This document shows positions 8,576 to 17,186 of a stretch of 64,000 nucleotides of DNA, one piece after another; within the stretch, counting starts at the first letter, position 1, and each line of letters begins with the position of its first letter. The notes beneath the pieces were generated by a model. The model ran no database searches, was not told where the DNA came from, and worked only from the letters and a program-made list of their open reading frames with translations. The DNA is taken from positions 24,334 through 88,333 of the forward strand of contig ONKO01000014.1 in the NCBI GenBank assembly GCA_900318445.1. The letters run 5' to 3'. This DNA is from an uncultured Bacteroidales bacterium. Lineage in GTDB: Bacteria; Bacteroidota; Bacteroidia; Bacteroidales; UBA932. The translations under genes and the position numbers were made by a program.

Positions 8576-8979
8576 AAAAATGGATTTTGATGGCGGCCCT
8601 GGGGCTTTTCCTTCCCCTTGCGGGCCAGGCGCAGGACAACCAGCTGGACAAGAAGAACCTGGTAATCAAAGAGTGGAATACAGACCCCCGTGGCGGCCAT
8701 AAGGTGCTGGACCACGTAACCACCTACAGCCCCTCGGGCCAGAAAATAGAGGAGATCGAGTACGACAGCGCCGGCCAAAAGTGGCGCAAGCGCTTCGAGC
8801 GGGATGCCGCCGGCAAAGTGACCACCGAATACGTCTACGACAACCGCAACCGCCTCCAGACCTACAAGAAATTCGAATACAACGAGTTTGGCCGCAAGAA
8901 GGTGCAGTACACCTACAATCCCAAGGGAAAACTCCTTGGAATCAAGAACTACGAATACATAGCCGAGAAAACCCGCTAA
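8572..8979 (+). CDS. Small secreted protein with YD-like repeats
   Basis: 135 residues. A signal peptide (MKKWILMAALGLFLPLAGQAQ) is followed by short repeating units of the form YDSAGQKWRKRFERDAAG / YDNRNRLQTYKKFEYNEFG / YNPKGKLLGIKNYEY, reminiscent of the YD repeats of Rhs-type proteins and of the MORN/toxin-antitoxin YwqK-like folds. Probably periplasmic or surface exposed. Overlaps trmO by 4 bp. Its 3' end overlaps the convergent AraC gene by 4 bp, leaving no terminator between them. Function unknown. Confidence 0.75.
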   Translation: MKKWILMAALGLFLPLAGQAQDNQLDKKNLVIKEWNTDPRGGHKVLDHVTTYSPSGQKIEEIEYDSAGQKWRKRFERDAAGKVTTEYVYDNRNRLQTYKKFEYNEFGRKKVQYTYNPKGKLLGIKNYEYIAEKTR

Positions 8980-9734
8980 AGGCTGTTCCGGTACTCCGAG
9001 GGAGTGATTCCCATCTTCTTCTTGAAGAAACGTGAAAAGTAAGACTGGTCCACAAGGCCGGTCTTTTCTGCTATCTCGGCGATGGAGAGGGAACGGTTGC
9101 GCAGCAGCTGCTTGGCCATGTTCAGGCGTGCAATTTCAATCCAGTCGATGGCCGTGCGGTGCGTATGATTCTTGACGGTCTTGTTAAGGTAATTTGGTGT
9201 AACCTTAAGAATACCAGCATAATCGGATACATTGAGCGGGGCCTTTCCGCGCTCGAACACCAGCTGCAGGAACTTCTCCGGAATGACAGCCACATGGCCT
9301 CCGCTGCGAAGCTGTCCCAGCACAAGGTCGATGCCGCTCTGCAGGAAAGCCTTGTCTTTGTCTGCGCAGGCAGTGACCATGCGATTGAAAAGTGCCCCCA
9401 TGAAGACGGCGTCGTCGAACCAGAAGCTCTGGAGCAGCGGCTTGTCCATGCGAAGCGCAGAGTGCGTGGCGTCTTTCAGTGCATCCAGGGTGAATCGGCC
9501 GTCAAATCCCGTGCAATCCTTGAAATGCCGGATGAGGATGCTGCGGTTCTCGGGAACGAGCAGCAGCTGGCCGGGGCCGATAAGGATGTTGTGGCCGTCC
9601 ACCTCTACCAGGATTTCTCCTTCCATGAGATAGGTGAATGTGTAGAAGGGAAAGCAATACGGTGCGCTCGTGGAAAGAGGGTCGGCTCCTCCTTCATTGC
9701 TGATGGCATGAACGTAAATTCCTGTATTTCTCAT
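8976..9734 (-). CDS. AraC-family transcriptional regulator
   Basis: 252 residues. The N-terminal cupin-like ligand domain is seen at about 25-75 (FYTFTYLMEGEILVEVDGHNILIGPGQLLLV). Two helix-turn-helix units occupy the C-terminal 100 residues and end with the AraC signature SIAEIAEKTGLVDQSYFSRFFKKKMGITPSEYRNS. Inducer unknown. It starts 5 bp after the DUF5686 gene stop, so it is probably co-transcribed and could regulate that envelope and lipid cluster. Confidence 0.93.
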   Translation of the reverse strand: MRNTGIYVHAISNEGGADPLSTSAPYCFPFYTFTYLMEGEILVEVDGHNILIGPGQLLLVPENRSILIRHFKDCTGFDGRFTLDALKDATHSALRMDKPLLQSFWFDDAVFMGALFNRMVTACADKDKAFLQSGIDLVLGQLRSGGHVAVIPEKFLQLVFERGKAPLNVSDYAGILKVTPNYLNKTVKNHTHRTAIDWIEIARLNMAKQLLRNRSLSIAEIAEKTGLVDQSYFSRFFKKKMGITPSEYRNSL

Positions 9735-9739
9735 AGGCT

Positions 9740-11971
9740 TTAAAATGATAGTTCCAGTCCGACATTGACGCTGAAGTTCTTACTGCGCTGCTCCTGGCGC
9801 TGCGTCAGGCGCCAGAAGAAGTCTACCCGCAGTATCTGCAGGATATTGGAGATGCCGATACCGGCCTCCACATAAGGAATATTGAGGTTTTTGGTTTCCT
9901 GAAGCGTGTTGAGCCTGTTTTGCTCGGTGAGGTCTCCCCACGCAAAACGCACGGAAGCAACCTCCCGCAGGTCCAGCTGCTTGATGAGGGGAATCTTTCC
10001 CAGGAAGAAGCCTCCGAAATTGTGCTCGTAATAGCCCTCCAGCCAGCGGTCCGACGCAAACTCGTACGCGTCCATGCAGGAGAAGGCCGTCTTGTCCCTA
10101 TAGTAGGTGGTATTTCCCTTGTGCAGCTTGAGCAGGGTGTGCGGAACGCTGCCCCAGATGATGCCGCCGTTGATATTGAGGTCTCCGTAGCCGATGGCCG
10201 TAGACGGGAAGCGCCAGCGGAGGGCGGCGTAGGTGCGGACATAGCTGATGTCTCCCTCCGTAATGCCCTTGAAGGCCCCGGAAACACCCAGAAGCAGCAC
10301 CGGATACTGGGAGTACAGGTAGGTTTTCTTGAAATAGCCGCGGCCCACCCGCTCGTCGATGGAAAGGCGCAGGGCGGCGCTGAGCTGGTGCACGGCCATG
10401 CTCTCCATCACCGCGTGCGTGCCGTCTACCGAGTAGATGGGAACGGTGGGATTGCTCCACATGCGCTGGCTGGTCCACTGGAGCTCTGCGTTGAACGACG
10501 GGTTGAACTCGTGCTGATACAGGATGTCGGCGGTACGGACGAAAGTCTGGCGGTTGCCGTCCGAGCGCATGAGAATGGAAGAGAACATGTTGGGCGCCGA
10601 GAAAACGCCGCTTCCGCTGCCCAGCCACTCGTAGTCTGCCTTGTAAGTGACCGTGAGCTTTCGGGTGAGCTCCCGGCCGATCATCCACTCCACCTGGGCC
10701 TGTCCCTTGGGCTTCTTGTCCTTGAAGCCATAGGCCAGATAGCCTCCCAGGCGCACCTTGGGCGAGAACGTATGCCGTGTACGCCCGCCCAGCGACACGC
10801 GGAAGCCCTCCATCTCGTTGCTGGAGAACGTGCGGGCCCAGCGTCCCAGTTCCACCTTGCCGCCCGGCAGCTGCACATAACCGCTGATGAGCGTATACAG
10901 GATGCCGTAGGTCCATTTGTAGAAGCGCCCGTTCTGGATGCGGTCTACCATGTCGTAGATGCCCTGCTCGCGAAGGGACAGGGGATAGGGCCGCACGGAG
11001 CGCCAGTAGCGTTCGTCTCCCTGGATGGTCTTGCTGCGGATGACCTCACCCCCGGCCGCCAGCCGCTCCTTGTCCGGGAGCGTCCCGAACTCCGGCAGGC
11101 TGTAATGCATGCTGCGGCGCACGAGAAACGCGATGAGCCGGGAGTCGTTGGCGTGCGTGACGGAAAGGTCAATGTCCAGGTTCTCAGAGGCATAGAACCA
11201 TTTTCCTCCCACGCGCCGGTATTTGGCGTCAATGTCAAAGCGGCGGATCCAGTTGACTTCGGACTTGGCCGACAGGCTGGCGCGCACGCTGCGGATGCCG
11301 AAGTCCTCCGCGTCTATCCACATTTCTCCGTCCAGAACGGGCGAAGTGACCAGCTTCTTGGGGTGAAAACGCAGCACATAGGTCTTGTGCCCTTCCACCT
11401 GCAGGCTGTCTACCAGGAAGTAGTTATAAAGAACCTGCGAGGACGCAACGGCCGGATTGGGCAGGGACAGGTTGTAAATGCTGATGGAAGGCTTGTAAAA
11501 GCTGGTCTTGAGGATGTAGGAGCCGGTAAACTGTTGCAGTGCGTTCCCGGCGTCTATCCCCGAGATGCGGCTGGCCTGCATCTCTTCCCGGTTGAAGGAA
11601 GGGCTCTGGCTGTGGTAAAGCTCGCTGATGCTTTCCGAGAACAGGGCAGGGACATAGGTGTTGCCGGAAGAGGTATCGGCATATTCCATCACAAATCCCA
11701 GCGGCCCGTGGAGGATGCCGTCTTCCAGCATGCGTTCCATGTTGTCCACGTCCAGCTCGATTTTGGTGTACACGCGGGAGCGCCAGTCCTCGGCATTGTC
11801 GGGGTCGTTGGCGGCAAGGCTCCGGTCCAGTTTTTTCAGGAAAGCGCGGATGTAGCTGTCATCGGCCCGGACGACGGCAGCGTCCAGCGTGTCGGGCTCA
11901 AAAACCTGCGCCCCCGCCGGAAGCAGCGTGGCCAAAAACAGGAAAACGATGAGCCCCCACCTTTTGAACAT
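9740..11971 (-). CDS. DUF5686-family outer-membrane beta-barrel protein
   Basis: 743 residues with a signal peptide (ending LLPAGAQ). The body has the aromatic, alternating strands of a large barrel, with the last strand ending VNVGLELSF, a normal C-terminal outer-membrane signature. Conserved pieces such as DSYIRAFLKKLDRSLAANDP and YEHNFGGFFLGKIPLIKQLDLREVASVRFAWG fit DUF5686 proteins. Most relatives carry an N-terminal carboxypeptidase-regulatory-like domain; here it is absent, so this is the short form. Precise role unknown; an outer-membrane receptor or assembly role is inferred. Confidence 0.8.
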   Translation of the reverse strand: MFKRWGLIVFLFLATLLPAGAQVFEPDTLDAAVVRADDSYIRAFLKKLDRSLAANDPDNAEDWRSRVYTKIELDVDNMERMLEDGILHGPLGFVMEYADTSSGNTYVPALFSESISELYHSQSPSFNREEMQASRISGIDAGNALQQFTGSYILKTSFYKPSISIYNLSLPNPAVASSQVLYNYFLVDSLQVEGHKTYVLRFHPKKLVTSPVLDGEMWIDAEDFGIRSVRASLSAKSEVNWIRRFDIDAKYRRVGGKWFYASENLDIDLSVTHANDSRLIAFLVRRSMHYSLPEFGTLPDKERLAAGGEVIRSKTIQGDERYWRSVRPYPLSLREQGIYDMVDRIQNGRFYKWTYGILYTLISGYVQLPGGKVELGRWARTFSSNEMEGFRVSLGGRTRHTFSPKVRLGGYLAYGFKDKKPKGQAQVEWMIGRELTRKLTVTYKADYEWLGSGSGVFSAPNMFSSILMRSDGNRQTFVRTADILYQHEFNPSFNAELQWTSQRMWSNPTVPIYSVDGTHAVMESMAVHQLSAALRLSIDERVGRGYFKKTYLYSQYPVLLLGVSGAFKGITEGDISYVRTYAALRWRFPSTAIGYGDLNINGGIIWGSVPHTLLKLHKGNTTYYRDKTAFSCMDAYEFASDRWLEGYYEHNFGGFFLGKIPLIKQLDLREVASVRFAWGDLTEQNRLNTLQETKNLNIPYVEAGIGISNILQILRVDFFWRLTQRQEQRSKNFSVNVGLELSF

Positions 11972-11976
11972 AGGAC

Positions 11977-11984
11977 CAAAGGTA
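11977..11984 (-). promoter_or_regulatory. Promoter -7 box TACCTTTG for the DUF5686 gene
   Basis: Minus-strand TACCTTTG, five bases before the ATG at 11971. It suggests that DUF5686-AraC can be transcribed separately from the lipid genes upstream, perhaps as a leaderless message. Confidence 0.45.
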
Positions 11985-11995
11985 GGGTAAATTTG

Positions 11996-12808
11996 TTAAT
12001 TATACAAGAGGTTTACCAGCTTGAGGCGCCATTTCACAGGACAAATGCGGACAACGAATCCGATGAGCCCGTAATCGATGCGCGGAATGACCCTTGCGCG
12101 CATGTGCCGCCGCTGAAGCTGGCCCAGGATGCTGCGGCCGATGACGGCAGGCGACATTCCTCCCAGCTCGTCCTTCTCGATCTTGGCGAGGTTTTTCTTC
12201 ATGCGGGAAGCATAGGGGGAACCGGGGACCTTAGCCGCCTCGTTGAGTTTACGGGCCGATGTGAAGCCCGTGGCAACGTCTCCCGGAAGGACGCAGCAGC
12301 ACTCGATCCCGCTGCCGTCCAGTTCCATGGCGAGACCCTCGGTGAGGAACAGGAGCGCCGCCTTGGCGCTGGAGTAGAACACCTGGTAGGGCAGGGGCAG
12401 GATGCCCATGACGGACGACACCGTGACGATGCGCCCGAAGCCCTGCCGGCGGAAGGCGGGCAGGCAGGCCTCTATGGTTCTAAGCGAGCCGTAGAACGTG
12501 GTTTCGAACTGGTTACGGGCTTCCTCCTCAAGCGTTCCTTCAACCGGACCGTAGATGCCGTTGCCGGCATTGCAGATGACGGCGTCCAGGCGGCCTTCGC
12601 GGGAAAGGATATCGGCTACGACGGCCTCGATGACGGCGGCGTCGTTCACGTCCAGCTTCACGGGGACGATGCCCTCCTGCGGCTCGTCAATGGTTCCGCG
12701 GCGGCTGCCGGCATACACTTTCATGCCGGCCGATGCCAGCAGATGGGCGGTGGCGGCTCCAATGCCGCTGCTGCCTCCGGTGAGGAGGACCACTTTTACT
12801 TTTTCCAT
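11996..12808 (-). CDS. Short-chain dehydrogenase/reductase
   Basis: 270 residues, classical SDR. Cofactor motif TGGSSGIG at 10-17, NAG near residue 80, catalytic Ser in TVSSVMG and the YxxxK pair in FYSSAKAAL near 155. Ends with a hydrophobic C-terminal helix region (GLIGFVVRICPVKW). Overlaps the acyltransferase gene upstream by 13 bp. Given its neighbours it may reduce a lipid intermediate, for example a keto-acyl or ketosphinganine-type substrate, but that is inference; the motifs define only the fold and cofactor class. Confidence 0.85.
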   Translation of the reverse strand: MEKVKVVLLTGGSSGIGAATAHLLASAGMKVYAGSRRGTIDEPQEGIVPVKLDVNDAAVIEAVVADILSREGRLDAVICNAGNGIYGPVEGTLEEEARNQFETTFYGSLRTIEACLPAFRRQGFGRIVTVSSVMGILPLPYQVFYSSAKAALLFLTEGLAMELDGSGIECCCVLPGDVATGFTSARKLNEAAKVPGSPYASRMKKNLAKIEKDELGGMSPAVIGRSILGQLQRRHMRARVIPRIDYGLIGFVVRICPVKWRLKLVNLLYN

Positions 12809-13659
12809 AACTCAGAACGTAAGGTGAAGGATTCGGGCAGGGGCATGTCGTAGACGCTGGAGCGGAGAAACGTCTTGAAGTCTGCGTCGGAAACGGCATC
12901 CTGCTGTGCTGTACTGATGGTTTCGCCGATGCCTACGCGCGGATGCGTGCCCTTCTTGTTGAACAGTTCGTGGAACAGCCGCACAAAGCGGATGCGGTAA
13001 TCGATGAGGCCCAGCGCGTAGTAGAAGCGGGAGTTGCGGTCGAAAAAGCGGACGGGCACGATGGGAACGTGCGCCTTGCGGATGAGCCGGATGGCGGCGT
13101 CCTGCCAGTCCCGCTCGCTGAGGGACCAGCCTTCCCGCGGTTTGACATCGGCCACGGCTCCCGAAGGGAAAATGGCGAGGGGCTCCCCGCTGCGCAGCTG
13201 CAGGAGGGCGTTCTTGACGCCGTTGATGCTGGTAGCCGTTGTGCCGCTGCTGGCATTGGTGACGGGGTTCACGGAGATGAAATTGGGCGCGAGGCCCCAG
13301 ATCCACATGAGCATCTCGTTCACCATGACCTTGGTGCCCGGGCGCTGATGGCCCAGGAGGTCTACGAGACAGATGCCGTCCAGGTGTCCGTAAATATGGT
13401 TTGCGATGACGATGAAGGGGCCCTCGGGGAGGGCCTCCAGGCGTTCGGGATGGCCGATGCGGAAATCCACGCCAAGCCCCTCAAGCAGGGTGGTGGCAAA
13501 GGCCGGACCGGGGGCGATGCCCTGGTCTTCCACCCACTGGTGGATCTCGTTGACGTGGTCTATCCCGGTAATCTTGAGCCCCAGTTTCAATAAAAACTTC
13601 CCCCGTTTTCCTTTGAAAATAGGGGAAAGCTGAACTGCGTTTTCAGGAGTGATGACCAT
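12796..13659 (-). CDS. PlsC-type O-acyltransferase, GlsA/OlsA-like
   Basis: 287 residues. Lysophospholipid-acyltransferase fold: catalytic NHIYGHLDG at 87-95, the H(x)5D form typical of the hemolysin-associated acyltransferases, and a later FPSGAVADV block equivalent to the FPEG motif. In Bacteroides, a GNAT N-acyltransferase (GlsB) and a PlsC-type enzyme (GlsA) make glycine lipids; this gene sits one gene away from a GlsB-like protein. Assignment to that pathway is inferred from similarity and position. Overlaps the SDR start by 13 bp. Confidence 0.78.
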   Translation of the reverse strand: MVITPENAVQLSPIFKGKRGKFLLKLGLKITGIDHVNEIHQWVEDQGIAPGPAFATTLLEGLGVDFRIGHPERLEALPEGPFIVIANHIYGHLDGICLVDLLGHQRPGTKVMVNEMLMWIWGLAPNFISVNPVTNASSGTTATSINGVKNALLQLRSGEPLAIFPSGAVADVKPREGWSLSERDWQDAAIRLIRKAHVPIVPVRFFDRNSRFYYALGLIDYRIRFVRLFHELFNKKGTHPRVGIGETISTAQQDAVSDADFKTFLRSSVYDMPLPESFTLRSELWKK

Positions 13660-13660
13660 A

Positions 13661-14368
13661 TTATTCCTGATGCTTGGGAGGGTCTATCTTCGCAAAGTAT
13701 TTGACATCCTGGAAGAAGCCGCGCAGCCAGAAGAAGATGATGAGGAGGGCGGCGGCTACGGCGATGTAGTCGAAGATGCCGATCATGAAGTTGTTGTGGA
13801 ACAGCGTCATGGGCTTTTTCCACTCGGAGAGCCAGGGGATGTAGATGAAGCAGATGTTGGTGATTACCAGCAGGAGCCGGAATTCCGTGGGGCCCAGGCC
13901 GCTGTAGGTGAGCCGCATCTCTCCCTTGAGGTGACAGTCAATATATACGTACACGCTGAGCATGAGGTAGGCCACCAGGGCGAACATGGCAAAACTCATG
14001 TTCACGAGAGGGCTCACACCCACGCTGATGAACATGATGGTCTCGTTGATGACGTCTACGTTATGGTCGATGAAAAAGCCGTAAATCTTGCGCTGGGTGC
14101 CTCTCACGCGGGCCAGCGAACCATCCATGGAATCTCCGAACCAGTTGATGAAAAGACCCAGGCAGGAGAGCCACAGCCAATGCATGTTGAGATTGGACAG
14201 CGAATAGCCGGTTGCCATGACCAGGGCGCCCAGAAAGCCCACGAAGGTGAGCATGTCGGAGGTGACCCAGGCGGGCATGCGTTCTGCCATGTAGGTAAGG
14301 ATTTTCTTTTCGTAGGGATTCAGGATGGATGTCTGTATCCTTTGTGCTTGTTTTTTTTCTTCGTTCAT
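13661..14368 (-). CDS. CDP-alcohol phosphatidyltransferase family protein
   Basis: 235 residues with several membrane helices. The catalytic signature spans residues 79-105: D79, D82-G83, A86-R87, G97, D101, D105 match DxxDGxxAR...GxxxDxxxD. The acceptor alcohol cannot be told from the motif; candidates are inositol phosphate, glycerol phosphate or another polar head group. It lies one base upstream of the GlsA-like gene and 25 bp downstream of the GlsB-like gene. Confidence 0.88.
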   Translation of the reverse strand: MNEEKKQAQRIQTSILNPYEKKILTYMAERMPAWVTSDMLTFVGFLGALVMATGYSLSNLNMHWLWLSCLGLFINWFGDSMDGSLARVRGTQRKIYGFFIDHNVDVINETIMFISVGVSPLVNMSFAMFALVAYLMLSVYVYIDCHLKGEMRLTYSGLGPTEFRLLLVITNICFIYIPWLSEWKKPMTLFHNNFMIGIFDYIAVAAALLIIFFWLRGFFQDVKYFAKIDPPKHQE

Positions 14369-14393
14369 AGTAAGATAGGGTTATAGAAAGCTT

Positions 14394-15374
14394 TTATTTT
14401 CTTTGCAGCCTTTTCAGGAGCTTTCGGATGTTCTGCCAGCCCTGCTGCAGGAAGGAATCTGAGTGACGTTTGCGTTTTTCGGGGTACATATCCATGAAGG
14501 TGACGAGGAGGCCGGAGTCGTAGACGTCTCCGAACTCGTCATTGATGCCCGTCCCGAAGAAAATCATGGTGGGGGACAGGTTCATGTACGTGTTCACGAG
14601 CGGGGGAATGGATACGCCGCGTCTCTGGACTTCGGCCTTGAGCACGCGGTAGCCTTCCTTGAAATCCAGCCCTTTGAACAGGCGGTAGTAGCGCCGGCGG
14701 GTTTTTCTTTCCACTTTTACCTCCTTGCGGATTTTCAGGAGCCGGTGTCCTTTGCCAAAGTACTTTTTGAGGAAGCACATGATGAGCTCGCGGGCTTCGT
14801 CGGGGTATTCGGTATAGATGGTAGCTTTTCCGAAGAAGTATTTGATGCGTTTTTTATAGAGAATGCCGATGGCGGCGATTCCGTCGAAGAGGTTGTCGAG
14901 GGCGTAGAGGCTCTTGGCGCCGGCCTTGGAACTCTGGTATTCCACCGAGACGAAGCTGCGGCCCAGTTCCAGGGTGTAGGGCAGGTACTGCCGGATGAAC
15001 TTCTTGGTGAACTGGAACATGTGCGACGAGGTGAGGATGGGCTGGCCATCGCGGTTGAAAACAGCCTTGTCGCAGATGCAGAAGCGGTATCCGCCGATGA
15101 TTTCCTGCGCCTCCGGGTCCCACAGGACCAGCTGCTTGTAGCCGTAGGCGGGGTCTGTGTCAAACTCGTCTATGTCAAGGGGTTTGCCGGTGCCGCCGCC
15201 GTCGGCCCGGAAGGCGATTTCCCTGAGCCGGCCGATTTCACGGATGACGTTGACGGACTCCGGTCCCACGACGTAGAGCTCGTTGCCGGCTCGGTTGGTT
15301 GTTCTGAGAAGGGTGTCGGCGTTCAGTTCTTCAAGGAGCGCCTCTCTCGGGACAGGTTCTATAATGGGTTCCAT
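14394..15374 (-). CDS. GNAT-type N-acyltransferase, GlsB/OlsB-like
   Basis: 326 residues from the ATG at 15374; the frame is open 51 bp further upstream, but MEPIIEPVPRE looks like the natural start. The block YTLELGRSFVSVEYQ at about residue 150 matches the ELGRSxV hallmark of ornithine/glycine-lipid N-acyltransferases (PF13444-like, often annotated as hemolysin). Expected to transfer a 3-hydroxyacyl chain from ACP to an amino acid, giving a lyso-aminolipid. First gene of a divergent pair with the GtrA-like gene. Confidence 0.8.
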   Translation of the reverse strand: MEPIIEPVPREALLEELNADTLLRTTNRAGNELYVVGPESVNVIREIGRLREIAFRADGGGTGKPLDIDEFDTDPAYGYKQLVLWDPEAQEIIGGYRFCICDKAVFNRDGQPILTSSHMFQFTKKFIRQYLPYTLELGRSFVSVEYQSSKAGAKSLYALDNLFDGIAAIGILYKKRIKYFFGKATIYTEYPDEARELIMCFLKKYFGKGHRLLKIRKEVKVERKTRRRYYRLFKGLDFKEGYRVLKAEVQRRGVSIPPLVNTYMNLSPTMIFFGTGINDEFGDVYDSGLLVTFMDMYPEKRKRHSDSFLQQGWQNIRKLLKRLQRK

Positions 15375-15409
15375 AAAATACACGTTTGGAAAGGCTAAAT
15401 TAGTCTTAT

Positions 15410-15440
15410 TTTGTGACAAAAGCAAAAATTTGTATCTTTG
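15410..15440 (+). promoter_or_regulatory. Promoter TTTG-N19-TATCTTTG
   Basis: TTTG at 15410-15413, a 19-bp spacer, TATCTTTG at 15433-15440, 18 bp before the ATG of the GtrA-like gene. It drives the gtrA-pfp-cotH-GH13 operon. Confidence 0.8.
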
Positions 15441-15458
15441 TAAACTTTAAGAAAAGGT

Positions 15459-15947
15459 ATGAGCAGAAGTTGGAAAGAGCTTTTGAGTAAATTCGTGATG
15501 TTTGCCCTGACGAGCAGCGTGGGTACCGTCGTAGACCTCGGCCTGCACTGGGCGCTCAGTACCTATGCGTTCCGCGGTAACTACTGGGGCTCTTTCTGGA
15601 TTGCTCCTACCATCTCGTTCGAGGTGGCTGCCATCGCCAATTTCTGCATCGCGTATTTCTTTGTCTGGACGGAGCGCATCAGTCAGCACACCGTGCGTTC
15701 CTTCTTCCGCCATCTGGCCGCCTACAATGCGGCCTGCGTGGGCGCCTATCTTCTGAAGTTTGTGGCCATGCAGGGCATCCATTTCCTGTTCGTGAGCCTG
15801 GACTGGATGCAGGACTGGACGCTGGAACCCGTTATCTGTAACCTCCTGGGGCTTTTCTTCAGCGGCGGGTTCAACTTCTTCATGAGCGAGTTCGTCATCT
15901 TCAACAAGACCAAGAAAAACAACAATAATATAACACACAACATTTAA
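15459..15947 (+). CDS. GtrA-like membrane protein
   Basis: 162 residues with four predicted membrane helices (about 12-32, 45-67, 85-105, 120-145). The pattern KFVMFALTSSVGTVVDLGLHW at the start and NFFMSEFVIFNK at the end is that of the GtrA/DPMS family (PF04138), which moves lipid-linked sugars or supports glycan assembly. First gene of an operon with phosphofructokinase; the 8-bp gap supports co-transcription. Confidence 0.88.
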   Translation: MSRSWKELLSKFVMFALTSSVGTVVDLGLHWALSTYAFRGNYWGSFWIAPTISFEVAAIANFCIAYFFVWTERISQHTVRSFFRHLAAYNAACVGAYLLKFVAMQGIHFLFVSLDWMQDWTLEPVICNLLGLFFSGGFNFFMSEFVIFNKTKKNNNNITHNI

Positions 15948-15955
15948 TTTTCATT

Positions 15956-17185
15956 ATGAAAGATTCCATCATCATCCTCTGTGGCGGCGGTCCGGCTCCG
16001 GGCATGAACACCGTCGTTATGTCCGTTGCCAAGACGTTCCTGTCAAACGGTTACCGTGTCATCGGCCTGCATGGCGGTTACAGCGGTCTTTTCTCCAAGA
16101 CTCCCCGTACGGAGGACATCGACTTCTTCAAGGCCGACGCTTATTTCAACCGTGGCGGTTCCTACCTTCAGATGAGCCGTTTCAAGCCCACCGACAAGGA
16201 TTTTGAGGAGAACTTCAATCTGGGCCTGTTCCAGGAGAACAACATCAAGCTGCTGGTGACCGTGGGCGGTGATGATACCGCTTCTACCGCCAACCGTATT
16301 GCCAAGTTCCTGGAAGCCAAGCACTATCCCATCCACAACATTCACGTGCCCAAGACCATCGACAACGACCTTCCGCTGCCGAACAACACGCCTACCTTCG
16401 GCTTCAACAGCGCCAAGGACGAAGGCGCCCACCTGGCCCGCACCGTGTATGAGGATGCCCGTACCAGCGGCAACTGGCTCATCATCAGCGCTATGGGCCG
16501 CAGCGCCGGTCACCTGGCCCTCGGTATCGGCGAGGCTACGCACTGCCCCATGACCATCATCCCCGAGATGTTCAACAAGACGGAGATCACCCTGGACAAG
16601 ATTGTGAACCTGGCCCTTTCCGCCATTCTCAAGCGCAACATCCTGGGCATTCCTTACGGCACCGTGGTGGTGGCCGAGGGTGTGTTCCACGACCTCGATC
16701 CTCAGGAGATCAAGAACGCCGGCGTGTCCCTCACCTACGATGAGCACGGTCATCCGGAGCTGGGCAAGGTCTCCAAGGCTGTCCTTTTCAACGACATCCT
16801 GGAGAAGAAGTTCAAGGAAATCGGCCTCAAGGTGAAGACCCGTCCCGTGGAAATCGGCTACGATGTCCGCTGCCAGGATCCCATCGCCTTCGACCTCACG
16901 TACTGCACCGAGCTTGCCATGGGCGCTTATGAGCTCTTCTCCAAAGGCGAGACCGGCTGCATGGTGTATGTGGATGCTTTCGGCACGGCTCATCCGCTGT
17001 ACCTGAAGGATCTGCAGAATGAGGAAGGCAAGATTCCTCCGCGCCGCGTGGACATCTGCGGTGGTACTTCCCAGAACTACTACAACCACATCTGCCACTT
17101 CATCGGCGAGTCCGACTATGAAGCCGCCAAGAAGTACGTGGCCAATCCTGAGGCCTACGACTTCAAGAAGATTCTGAACTGGTAA
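15956..17185 (+). CDS. pfp: Phosphofructokinase, pyrophosphate-dependent type
   Basis: 409 residues. Phosphorylates fructose 6-phosphate at the committed step of glycolysis. The phosphoryl-donor loop reads GGDDT (104-108) and the catalytic loop PKTIDND (132-138). An Asp after GGD together with Lys in PKTIDND is the known signature of PPi-dependent enzymes, whereas ATP enzymes have GGDGS/T and PGTIDND. The reaction is therefore probably reversible and uses PPi. GRSAGHLALGIGEA near residue 182 is also typical. A 1-bp gap separates it from the CotH-family gene. Confidence 0.9.
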   Translation: MKDSIIILCGGGPAPGMNTVVMSVAKTFLSNGYRVIGLHGGYSGLFSKTPRTEDIDFFKADAYFNRGGSYLQMSRFKPTDKDFEENFNLGLFQENNIKLLVTVGGDDTASTANRIAKFLEAKHYPIHNIHVPKTIDNDLPLPNNTPTFGFNSAKDEGAHLARTVYEDARTSGNWLIISAMGRSAGHLALGIGEATHCPMTIIPEMFNKTEITLDKIVNLALSAILKRNILGIPYGTVVVAEGVFHDLDPQEIKNAGVSLTYDEHGHPELGKVSKAVLFNDILEKKFKEIGLKVKTRPVEIGYDVRCQDPIAFDLTYCTELAMGAYELFSKGETGCMVYVDAFGTAHPLYLKDLQNEEGKIPPRRVDICGGTSQNYYNHICHFIGESDYEAAKKYVANPEAYDFKKILNW

Positions 17186-17186
17186 G

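Noticed and set aside
9920-12853. A 977-codon open frame on the plus strand opposite the DUF5686 and SDR genes
   Set aside because: It is the antisense shadow of well-supported genes in GC-rich DNA; its translation has no recognisable domain, and it spans two separate real genes and the gap between them.
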